Of a DNA stretch of 31,064 bases, positions 18,792-26,801 are shown in pieces (position 1 is the first letter of the stretch; each line of letters starts with the position of its first letter). Source of the DNA: Entamoeba histolytica HM-1:IMSS (taxonomy: Eukaryota > Evosea > Mastigamoebida > Endamoebidae); contig NW_001914982.1 of assembly GCF_000208925.1 (NCBI RefSeq), positions 16,548 through 47,611 of the forward strand. Reading direction: 5' to 3'. The notes under the pieces were generated by a model that did not search any database, was not told where the DNA came from, and was given only the letters and a program-made list of their open reading frames with translations. Position numbers and translations under genes: made by a program.

Positions 18792-19985
18792 ATGAATCAA
18801 GAATATCCATTGGTGGTCTCATTCTTTGAAATTGACAATCACACAGAACTTCCTATTCAAAGTTTTCCTTTTAAACACCAAATAGATAAAAATTTCTTTA
18901 GATTCTTTTTTCCTATTGCACCATCTTATCTTCATAGTTCATTTCTTTGTATAGATTCTCAACAACAAATGTTTTGTTATGTAAAACAAACAGATGAATG
19001 TACATTTATTCTTACTTCACAGTATCTCCATTGGTCATTATTCATAAATATTCTCCTTCATCTCATTCAACTCCCTTCACCTCAAAGAGTTTTGTTCTTA
19101 TCTTCACTCCATCATTTAATTCCACTACCAACATTAAACCAATTAAATTATCCTTTATTTTCATTTCATTCTCACTTACCACAACAAATAAACCAACCTT
19201 CTTCTGGATGTCTTTCATCGTTACTTTGTCTTCCTATAACTCAACTAATGATGTTATTTTCATCAATATTAAATGAAAGAAGAATTATTATTCAATCAAA
19301 TTCAGCACAAAAAATATCAGAATTTATTGTTTCATTATTAGAAATATTTTCACCTTTAAAATGGCAACATTTACTTGTTCCATTTCTTCCAATCAAATAT
19401 ACTGAATTAACAGAAACACCAACACCATTTATTATTGGAGTAGATCCATCAATTATGGAAATTATAGATTTATTTGATATTATTGTTTTTGTTGACATTG
19501 ATAAAGGAATTATCAAGAGTACTGACTCAACAATAATTAAGTCTGACTATGAATTAATTCCAAGTAAATGGATAAATTCAATTAACAATACATTAAAACC
19601 AATTTATTCAAACTCTGAAACAGTAGATGATAAAAATATAATAATTAAAAAGGCTTTTAATGAACTAATGAATTGTTTTATTAAAGATATTGAAATAAGA
19701 ATTCGTTCAATGATAGAAACAAACACTGAATATAATGTAAAAGAATTTTATAAAGATTATTTCTTCCTTGGAGAAGAAAGAAAATTCATTGAAATGTTTA
19801 GTAAAACTGCTGCATTTGATCAATTTGTTCTTGAGACTGAACAAAAATATAAAAGTGAAGGTATTAAATTGAAAAGAAAACCTTCTTTACTTTCATGGTT
19901 TAACAAAGAAGAACTTATTGATGTTGATAATGCCACTCTTATTACTCCAACAAAAGAAAATCAACAACTGTTTAATTTATTATAA
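18792..19985 (+). CDS. DENN domain protein (397 aa)
   Basis: DENN domains are guanine-nucleotide exchange factors for Rab GTPases, acting in membrane traffic. The tripartite layout is visible. The uDENN part is at about 5-110, with FFRFFFPIAPS (35-45) and YVKQTDECTFILTSQYLHW (63-81). The cDENN core is at about 135-270, with the characteristic ILNERRIIIQSN (159-170), SLLEIFSPLKWQHLLVPFLP (181-200) and FIIGVDPS. The dDENN part is at about 280-365 with F-Y-K-D-Y-F and a terminal D-Q-F-V-L. The protein is almost only the DENN module, smaller than most animal DENN proteins, with a short C-terminal tail. The preceding 70 bp are A-rich without an exact GAAC element. The Rab partner cannot be predicted. 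Confidence 0.85.
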   Translation: MNQEYPLVVSFFEIDNHTELPIQSFPFKHQIDKNFFRFFFPIAPSYLHSSFLCIDSQQQMFCYVKQTDECTFILTSQYLHWSLFINILLHLIQLPSPQRVLFLSSLHHLIPLPTLNQLNYPLFSFHSHLPQQINQPSSGCLSSLLCLPITQLMMLFSSILNERRIIIQSNSAQKISEFIVSLLEIFSPLKWQHLLVPFLPIKYTELTETPTPFIIGVDPSIMEIIDLFDIIVFVDIDKGIIKSTDSTIIKSDYELIPSKWINSINNTLKPIYSNSETVDDKNIIIKKAFNELMNCFIKDIEIRIRSMIETNTEYNVKEFYKDYFFLGEERKFIEMFSKTAAFDQFVLETEQKYKSEGIKLKRKPSLLSWFNKEELIDVDNATLITPTKENQQLFNLL

Positions 19986-20797
19986 AGATTTGTAGATTAT
20001 ATTAACTTAACAATCCACATTGAAATCTTTCTTTCCATTTATCTCATCAAATAACAATCTCTAGATTTTTTATCTTTCATTTTCTTTTAATCAAAGTTAA
20101 AATAAAAATTAATGATTTATTATTAACAAATTGAGTGTATTATTATTTTTTTTTTTGTTTATTGTTTATTATTAGGAGTGTCTTCTGATGTTTTTGACTC
20201 TTTTTTCATGTTTTTGATAGAAAATGATGAGTCTTATCTAAAAGTCATTTCATTTCTATTTTATATCTCTTGTAGTATTGTGACTAACACTCATTACCAA
20301 ATAAATTATCCTGTGATTTAATTATTATTTCTATTTCTTCTTCGATTTATCTTCTGATGATATTTTAGAAACTCCTTCTTTTATATCAATCAAAACGTAA
20401 TATTCACTTGTTTCTTATTACTTAGTAAATTATTATCATTCTACACTTCATTACTTGTTTGTTGTTTTCCAATTGGTTGAGTTGTTTTGTGCATTCAGAA
20501 ATAAAAGAAGAGAATGATTGTCATAATTTAAATTATCAAATGAGAAGGAAGAGATAGAAAAGTTAATAAGTGATGGAGACAAGAGTTGAGAATGAAAAAT
20601 CGAGAAGAAAGGGTGTGAGGAAACAACAAGACAATAGGAGAGGATAAGAAGAAAAGAAGAAAAGATAAAAATTTAAGGGTTTTGACTTTTTCACAAAGAA
20701 TTTATTAAAGGAATGAAAAAAGAAAGTGAAAGAGTTTTTAAAAGAATAGTAAAATAAAGAAATGGTAGAAGTAATGAAAAATGAAGAGAAAAAAGGA
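19986..20797. other. Intergenic region with a purine-rich tract before the HDAC gene
   Basis: No gene was recognised. The first 500 bp are T-rich. From about 20530 the plus strand changes to a purine-rich, C-poor sequence (GGAAGAGATAG, GAGAAGAAAGGGTGTGAGG) that runs to the HDAC start. Long open frames on the minus strand here are low-complexity Phe/Ser/Leu shadows of this composition. Confidence 0.45.
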
Positions 20798-20805
20798 AAT
20801 GAACT
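20798..20805 (+). promoter_or_regulatory. GAAC core-promoter element (AATGAACT) of the HDAC gene
   Basis: An exact AATGAACT, 23 bp before the start codon at 20829, in the position expected for the Entamoeba GAAC element near the transcription start. It supports exon 1 and its ATG as the true gene start. Confidence 0.6.
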
Positions 20806-20828
20806 AAAAAACAAGAAATAAAGAATCT

Positions 20829-22220
20829 ATGAGTCGAGTGTGTTATTTCTATGATCAAAATGTTGGAGAATTTGATTATGGATTTGGACATCCAATGAAA
20901 CCATTAAGAAATAAATTAGTACATCACTTAATTATGGAATATGGAATATACAAACGACTAAATATTTATGTTTGGTCTTTATTAAAAGAAATCAAAAAGA
21001 AATTAATAAAATAGAAACCATGGAGAGCAACAAATGAACAAATGGAAATGTTCCATTCTAAAGAATATATTGATTTTTTACAAAGAGTTACACCAGAAAT
21101 GGCATTACAACCTCATTTTAAAAAGTCATTAGAAGAATTTAATTTTACAGATGATTGTCCAGTTTTTGAAGGATTATATCCATTTGTTCAAACAGTTGTA
21201 GGAAGTTCATTAGGATGTGCTATGAAAATTAATGAAAGAGCAGCAGATATTTGTGTAAATTGGTCAGGAGGATTACATCATGCAAAGAAGTCACAAGCAT
21301 CAGGGTTTTGTTATATTAATGATATTGTATGTGCTATATTAGAATTACTTAAAGTTCATTCAAGAGTACTTTATATTGATATTGATCATCATCATGGAGA
21401 TGGAGTTGAAGAAGCATTTAAAGCTACAAATAGAGTAATGACATTTTCATTACATAAATATGGAGATAATTATTTTCCTGGAACAGGAGATGTAGATGAA
21501 GTTGGAATTGATGAAGGCAAGAATTATAGTATTAATGTACCATTAAAAGATGGAATTAATGATGAAGGATATCACAGATTATTTTATCCAATAATAGATA
21601 GAATTATGGAAGTTTTTCAACCAAGTGTAGTTGTAATGCAATGTGGAGCAGATAGTTTAAATGGAGATAGATTAGGATTTTTTAATTTATCAATTCAAGG
21701 ACATTGTGATTGTATGAAATATGTTAAAAAATTTGGACTTCCAATGATTCTTGTTGGAGGAGGTGGATATACTGTATCTAATACTGCAAGATGTTGGTGT
21801 TATGAAACAGCAGCAGCTTGTGATTTAAATATTCCTGATCAAATTCCAATTAATGATTATTTAGAATATTATGTTCCTGATATGAAAATCACTATTTCTA
21901 CAAATCCACAAATGAAAAATTGTAATAGTAGAAATTATATTGAAGATATATTAAATAAAGTAATGGCAATTCTCGAAGAAGTAGGAAATTCTAATTTACC
22001 TATTGTTCAATTTACTAATCCACCTCGTATTGATGAACATACAATAGAAATGGAAATAGATGAAGACCAACAAGATTTTAATGATGTTTCTAATGGATTT
22101 ATTAGAGATATACCATTAAATATAGATTCAGATGAAGTAATAAAGATGTACACTGAACCATTACCAATTTATCCAAAAAGTAAGTTATTCTGTACTGAAA
22201 ATTTCAAAGAATTTGAATAA
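20829..22220 (+). CDS. Class I (Rpd3/HDAC1-like) histone deacetylase, two exons (448 aa)
   Basis: A zinc-dependent deacetylase removing acetyl groups from histone lysines. The coding parts are 20829-20969 and 21015-22220. Exon 1 gives RVCYFYDQNVGEFDYGFGHPMKP, the typical start of class I enzymes, and the join reads NIYKPWRATNEQMEMFHS in frame. The active site is complete: His135-His136 in GGLHHAKK, zinc ligands Asp171 and His173 in YIDIDHHHGDG, Asp260 in CGADSLNGDR, and the transition-state tyrosine Tyr299 in GGGGYT. The C-terminal tail after about residue 375 is acidic and short. An exact GAAC element precedes the start. It heads a tight plus-strand run with the serpin (155 bp gap) and NAP (118 bp gap) genes. 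Without the intron the second exon would be mistaken for an N-truncated gene. Confidence 0.96.
20970..21014 (+). other. Intron of the HDAC gene (45 bp)
   Basis: Starts GTTTGG, one base off the usual GTTTGT donor, and ends AATAG. It falls between codons, is a multiple of three long and its only in-frame stop is the TAG of the acceptor itself. Removal restores continuous class I HDAC homology across residues 40-60. Confidence 0.9.
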
Positions 22221-22375
22221 AGAAGAAAATGATATGTAAAAACTTTATGACATAATAAATTGATTTTTGGTTTTTTTTTTTTTTGTTATTTTTATAATCA
22301 AAAAAGTCAAAATAAAAATAGAAATACTTCAAATAAACTGAATTAAACTCAATAAGAAGAACTTAATAAATATTC
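22221..22375. promoter_or_regulatory. HDAC-serpin spacer with serpin promoter region
   Basis: A short spacer holding an 11-T run after the HDAC stop. Just before the serpin it contains AGAACTTAATAAAT (22358-22371), similar to the element shared by the NAP and SPRY genes. The serpin start codon follows within five bases, so the leader must be very short or transcription starts at or upstream of the motif. Confidence 0.4.
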
Positions 22376-23491
22376 ATGTCAATGGATTATCAAGATATAG
22401 AAAATATGCAAATTGCTCTTTATAAACTTTGTGTTGATTGGTATAATTCATCACCAATAAAAGAAGATATTGTTTTTTCTACACACTCAATGTTTATTGC
22501 ATTTTCATTACTTTACATTGGAGCTGCTGCTGAAACAAAAACACAATTAGAAAAAGTGTTTGGTTTTGCATCTATTCCTGAACGTAATTTTATCAAATTT
22601 CTACAAAGCATCATTAAACAACAAGATCCAACAATGTCTGTTACTGTTGATATAGTTAATGGGATTTGGGCATCACAAAAGTTAGAATTTACAGAAGAAT
22701 ATAAAAAGGCAATAACTACACTTGACTGTCAATTGAAAAATGTGAATTTTGGAAATGATTCAGAAAACATTAGACAAGAAATTAATAAATTTGTTGAAGA
22801 AGCAACAAGAAAAGTAATTGTTGATTTTCTTCAACCAGGAACAATTAGTGGGGATACCATTGCTGTTATTGTTAATGCTATTTATTTTAAAGGAGAATGG
22901 GAAACACCATTTAAAATTGTTCAAAAGAAAATGAAATTTGAAGGAGATGAAGAAGTTGTAGTAATGAAAGAACGAATTGAATGTTCAGCAGTATTTACAG
23001 AGAAATATACATCAGTTAGTATTCCATATGTTGGAAATCAATATTCAATGGTAATTATTATGCCAAATAATATGAAAGAATTTGAAAAAGAAAATATGGG
23101 AGAATTAAAAGAATATGTAAGAAGAACAATTCAAGAGTTTTCAGAAAAAAGAAATGTTACTATTCCAAAGTTTAAAATTGAAACATCTTTTAGTATGAAT
23201 CAACAATTAAAACAACTTGGATTAATTAATGCATTTGATGAACGTGCAGATTTTAGTAAAATGGCAAAAGGACATTTTTGTGTTTCAGAAGCTATTCATA
23301 AAGCTGTTGTTGAAGTAGATGAAAAAGGAACAATCGCAGCAGCAGCTACAGGAATTGCATTAATGAGATGTTGTTTACCATTAGAACCACCAAGAGATGT
23401 TATTATTAATAAACCATATTTCTTTGTAATAATTGGAGAAGAACAATATCCATTATTCTTTGGAAAAGTAAGTCATCCAAGATTTAAGTAA
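22376..23491 (+). CDS. Serpin, probably intracellular (371 aa)
   Basis: A serine-protease inhibitor fold protein of near-minimal length, without a signal peptide. It therefore resembles intracellular clade B-type serpins, though amoebic serpins can be released. Family marks are NAIYFKGEWETPF (167-179), VTIPKFKIE (261-269), NKPYFFVI (345-352) and FFGKVSHP (361-368). The reactive-loop hinge EKGTIAAAATG (316-326) has the small residues needed for loop insertion, so an inhibitory mode is likely. By canonical spacing the scissile bond is near Cys332-Cys333; Arg331 aligns with the chymase-site Phe of human MNEI, so Arg331 could instead be P1. E. histolytica is known to have a serpin that interacts with neutrophil cathepsin G, and this may be its orthologue (inference). 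Confidence 0.95.
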   Translation: MSMDYQDIENMQIALYKLCVDWYNSSPIKEDIVFSTHSMFIAFSLLYIGAAAETKTQLEKVFGFASIPERNFIKFLQSIIKQQDPTMSVTVDIVNGIWASQKLEFTEEYKKAITTLDCQLKNVNFGNDSENIRQEINKFVEEATRKVIVDFLQPGTISGDTIAVIVNAIYFKGEWETPFKIVQKKMKFEGDEEVVVMKERIECSAVFTEKYTSVSIPYVGNQYSMVIIMPNNMKEFEKENMGELKEYVRRTIQEFSEKRNVTIPKFKIETSFSMNQQLKQLGLINAFDERADFSKMAKGHFCVSEAIHKAVVEVDEKGTIAAAATGIALMRCCLPLEPPRDVIINKPYFFVIIGEEQYPLFFGKVSHPRFK

Positions 23492-23576
23492 AGATGTTTT
23501 ACAACACATAAATTTCAAAAATTTTTAATAAAAAATAATAGTTTTTTAGATAGTTTTTAAGACATGAGAAGAAAAA

Positions 23577-23592
23577 AGAACTTAAAAAGAAA
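23577..23592 (+). promoter_or_regulatory. Shared promoter element AGAACTTAAAAAGAAA (NAP gene)
   Basis: A 16-bp sequence identical to 26784-26799, ending 17 bp before the NAP start codon. It combines a GAAC-like core with TTAAAAA, so it may act as a merged GAAC/TATA-like element. Related versions precede the serpin and the second TLDc gene. Confidence 0.5.
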
Positions 23593-23609
23593 AAGGAAGC
23601 AACCCTTAA

Positions 23610-24608
23610 ATGAGTGATTACTTTGAATTATTAAGTGCTGAAACATATGAAGATTATTTAAAACTTGTTAACGTAGAGGTTCATCAAAATATTTCTATGT
23701 GTCAAAATATTGCTAAAGAATATCAAAAATTAAAGATAGCATCAGAAAAAGAAAAACATGAATCACAAATTAAATTAAATGAATCAGCCAAACCATATTA
23801 TGAACGTAGAAAAGCTATTATTATGGGAGCACCATTAACAGATGAAGAAATTCAAGGATATCAAGCAAATAATGAATGTCCAGCAAATGAAAGTTCAGAA
23901 TATCAAAATGGAGTACCATGTTTTTGGCTTCATGTATTAAAGAATTCAGGGATTTTTGATGGGTTATCAGGAAATGAAGAAGATTCAATCATATTAACTT
24001 ATCTTCAAGATATTAATGCTGATTATTTTTCAACAGAAGATTGTACATTAAAAGATGGAACACCAACATTACTTTTTAAATATAATGTTAACTTCTTATT
24101 TGGTAATAATCCATATTTAAGAAATAATCAAATAACAATTCAAATTACATATAAGTTAGGAGATATTGAAGGAGAATTTGAAGAACCAAAAATTAATACA
24201 ATTACACCATTAGATTGGGTTAAAGGAAAAGATCCTCGATTTAAAATTACACGAAAAAAAACAAATAAAAAAGGAAGAAATCAACAAGAAACAAAAGTTG
24301 AATCATTTTTTGATTTATTTTATCCACAAGAATTAGCATTAAATAATGATATTAATGATGATGGATTAATTGATGAAGAAGCATTACCTATTCATGATAT
24401 GTTCCAAGCATTACTTACATTAATTAATGAAGTAATTCCAGCTGCTGTAAATTATTTTGATGAAACATTATTAAATGATGAAGGAGAAGATCTTGATGAA
24501 GATGATGACGCTTATGACGAAAAACCAATAAAACAAATTATTGACGGAAAACCATCACAAGATGATTCTAATACACAACCAGCACCTCAAGAATGTACTC
24601 AACAATAA
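23610..24608 (+). CDS. NAP-family histone chaperone with CaaX tail (332 aa)
   Basis: A nucleosome assembly protein, which binds H2A-H2B and helps load or exchange histones. The N-terminal half has a dimerisation helix (about 25-70). The earmuff domain shows VPCFWLHVLKN (102-112; family I-P-x-F-W), FKYNVNFLFGNNPYLRN (156-172; family F-x-F-x-x-N-P-Y-F-x-N), LDWVKGKD and SFFDLFYP (232-239; family S-F-F-x-F-F). An acidic stretch (GEDLDEDDDAYDE, 292-304) precedes the end. The final four residues CTQQ form a CaaX box with Gln at X, predicting farnesylation; animal and plant NAP1 proteins end in the closely similar CKQQ. It lies 118 bp after the serpin on the same strand. Confidence 0.92.
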   Translation: MSDYFELLSAETYEDYLKLVNVEVHQNISMCQNIAKEYQKLKIASEKEKHESQIKLNESAKPYYERRKAIIMGAPLTDEEIQGYQANNECPANESSEYQNGVPCFWLHVLKNSGIFDGLSGNEEDSIILTYLQDINADYFSTEDCTLKDGTPTLLFKYNVNFLFGNNPYLRNNQITIQITYKLGDIEGEFEEPKINTITPLDWVKGKDPRFKITRKKTNKKGRNQQETKVESFFDLFYPQELALNNDINDDGLIDEEALPIHDMFQALLTLINEVIPAAVNYFDETLLNDEGEDLDEDDDAYDEKPIKQIIDGKPSQDDSNTQPAPQECTQQ

Positions 24609-25110
24609 TTTTACTAATTTAGTATTTTCTTTTTTTATTATTGTTTAATTCTTTTTCCTTATTACTTTCATTTCTTTATTAACTAAACTAACTTATTTAA
24701 AAATTATATTCTCTCTTTTGATTATCTTTCTTTATTTCATTTATGTATATATCATTGATGCATTGTATTCTTTATTTAAACTATCACAAATTCTTTGTAT
24801 TGTCGTTGGTATTGATATATGTATTTGGAAATAATTAATTTTTTATCACATAATTTATCATTATTATTTGTTTTTTAAAACAAAATTAATGATAATCAAA
24901 ATCATTATCAATATAGATGTAAATTGTTATTTAAAATTCTTATAGAAAGAAGGATACTCAAAATAATATAATCTTCTGTTCAAATATGATAAATCCAATT
25001 TCTTGACTTATTTCAAAACATAAAAAAATAGATGAAAGGACAGATTCTTAAATATATTTAAAGGTTAATAAAAGAAAAAAAATTTAACAAAATAATTTTT
25101 AAATGATAAT
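24609..25110. other. Convergent intergenic A+T-rich DNA
   Basis: A 500-bp spacer between the convergent NAP and ubiquitin-like genes. A small hairpin (TGATAAT/ATTATCA near 24890-24910) is visible but, given the base composition, is not significant. No gene was seen. Confidence 0.45.
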
Positions 25111-26232
25111 TTATTTTAATTGGTCAATAATCATATTTATTTGTTCTAAAGGAGTATCTTCATTTATTAATATTTCATTTTCATTATTTCTTATAATATA
25201 ATTATTTAATGTATTAATTTCATTAATAGAATTTTCCATAACTTGTATTTCGTTAAGACTAGCTTCTTCAGTAAGTGTTTCTTCAAAGGCACTCCAAAGC
25301 AAATCTTCTTCTTGGTTAATAACTTCACTTCTTAAATATTCGCTTCCTATTTGTTCATTTGGAACTCTTCTAGAGTGTTCATTCTGTCGTTGAGAAAATT
25401 CATTTTCCATAACTGAAGCTGTATGATTAAGATAGTCTGCAAGAGTTCTCATAAGAGAAGTAACTTGACCAAAAGTACTTTGGGATAAAACAATTCTTGG
25501 GTTATTTAGTAAATTAACAAATGCATTAAAAACTGTTTGAGTCCTTGAAAGATTTTGAGAAGTAACATTTAACCAAGATTGAACAAATGCCATTGCTGTA
25601 TTATAGTCAACATCATACCGTTCTTCATAATGTTCTTGTTGAGACCTTCTAATCACTGATCTAAATATTTCATTGTTCAAAAGTTGATTAAGGTTTTGAC
25701 GTGGTTGTGTATCTTGACGTTGGATATTCATTCGAGTTCCATTTTGTGTTTGTTGGACTCGTGTTGATACTTGAGTTCCTGGAAGTGATGTGTGAGTAGA
25801 AGGTTGTCGTTGAACATGAAAAGTTCTTGTTGTAGGTTGACCATTTTGGTTGGAACGGATTGAGATTCTAAAATTGACAGGATGACCAGTGGTTTGGAGT
25901 GCTTCAAGAACTTCTGCATTTTGATTAATCAAATTTTCGATGAACGGAATGAGCAAATCACCACTTTGTGATAATTCAGCAAATTCAGGCAAGATTTGAG
26001 AAATCACATTTGTACGAGGTGTTGGACATACATATAATAACGTATCATTTTCAAAATTATAATAAGATAGTGGTCGATTTGTTTCTAAGATAATATTTTG
26101 ATATGAAAGTCCAAATGTTGGGTGTAGGTCCATTTTGTGAATCAATTCATCAACGGTCATTTGAGGAGAAACTTCATAAGTATTTTGACTTCTATTTCTA
26201 ATATCACGAATAATAATTCGGTGAAGTGACAT
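25111..26232 (-). CDS. Ubiquitin-like-domain protein (373 aa), function unknown
   Basis: The first 70 residues (HRIIIRDIRNRSQ, YEVSPQMTVDELIHKM, IILETNRPLSYYNFENDTLLYV) follow a ubiquitin-like beta-grasp pattern. They show strand pair, helix, a short L-x-x-x-R-P-L-S-x-Y turn standing for the K-x-L-x-D region, and a closing L-L-Y-V strand. There is no C-terminal Gly-Gly at that point, so this is an integral UBL, not a conjugated modifier. A Gln/Thr/Arg-rich linker (about 110-185) follows, then helical segments (about 185-373) ending acidic and Asn-rich. The layout recalls ubiquilin or BAG6-like shuttle proteins, but no UBA, STI1 or BAG motif is certain. The start is preceded by TACTTAAAA. Confidence 0.6.
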   Translation of the reverse strand: MSLHRIIIRDIRNRSQNTYEVSPQMTVDELIHKMDLHPTFGLSYQNIILETNRPLSYYNFENDTLLYVCPTPRTNVISQILPEFAELSQSGDLLIPFIENLINQNAEVLEALQTTGHPVNFRISIRSNQNGQPTTRTFHVQRQPSTHTSLPGTQVSTRVQQTQNGTRMNIQRQDTQPRQNLNQLLNNEIFRSVIRRSQQEHYEERYDVDYNTAMAFVQSWLNVTSQNLSRTQTVFNAFVNLLNNPRIVLSQSTFGQVTSLMRTLADYLNHTASVMENEFSQRQNEHSRRVPNEQIGSEYLRSEVINQEEDLLWSAFEETLTEEASLNEIQVMENSINEINTLNNYIIRNNENEILINEDTPLEQINMIIDQLK

Positions 26233-26362
26233 TGTTATTATAATTTTAAGTATTTTTCATATTTTTGAATTTTATAAAATATTAAGAAATAAAATAAAAT
26301 TAACAATAAAAAACTTCATAATAAAAGTGTATTATATAACATTATTTATACTATTGAGGAAT

Positions 26363-26722
26363 TTACATTAACGAGATAGAATCTGAAGATTGATCAGAAT
26401 AATGAAAATCGGTTTGTTCACCACTCCAAAGGTCATCATCACTATCACTAAAACTTGGGTTAAGAAATAAGAGATTCCTAACATTTGATATTCGTTCATT
26501 TTCCAAATCATCAGGAATGATAATTTCTTCACAATCTACATAAGGTATATCTTCAACCTCTTCATTTGGGAAAGGAACAAAAGAATTTTTATTGCAAACT
26601 TCAATTTTTTTGATCATTGGAGTATTATGTTTAATTGAAAAGGCAGTGTTTGTGTTTTCTTTTTGAACAAATGCTTTTCTCATAATTTGAAGGAAGAGTG
26701 ATTTTTTTAAGTTCTGAACCAT
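26363..26722 (-). CDS. Small acidic hypothetical protein (119 aa)
   Basis: I do not recognise the family. The first ATG is at 26722 (the frame is open a little upstream but without ATG). A basic N-terminal quarter (VQNLKKSLFLQIMRKAF) precedes an acidic, Ser/Asp-rich C-terminus (FSDSDDDLWSGEQTDFHYSD) containing potential CK2-type phosphorylation sites. No membrane segment or signal peptide is present. It is codirectional with the ubiquitin-like gene (130 bp apart) and divergent from the SPRY gene across 79 bp. A CGAACATAAAAA element at the expected distance on the minus strand supports it as a real gene. Confidence 0.55.
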   Translation of the reverse strand: MVQNLKKSLFLQIMRKAFVQKENTNTAFSIKHNTPMIKKIEVCNKNSFVPFPNEEVEDIPYVDCEEIIIPDDLENERISNVRNLLFLNPSFSDSDDDLWSGEQTDFHYSDQSSDSISLM

Positions 26723-26801
26723 TTTGCACAATAAAAATGTTTTTATGTTCGTTTTGTAATATCAATAAATCTAAAAAATAATGAGAACTTAAAAAGAAAG
26801 A
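26723..26801. promoter_or_regulatory. 79-bp divergent promoter with a GAAC-like element on each strand
   Basis: This spacer separates two divergent start codons. The minus strand carries CGAACATAAAAA close to its start. The plus strand carries AGAACTTAAAAAGAAA (26784-26799), identical to the element before the NAP gene. Both 5' leaders must be extremely short, as usual for Entamoeba, and the two genes may be co-regulated. Confidence 0.5.

Noticed and set aside
20563..20891. Long minus-strand frames rich in Phe, Ser and Leu
   Set aside because: They are the complement of the purine-rich tract and HDAC exon 1, not genes.
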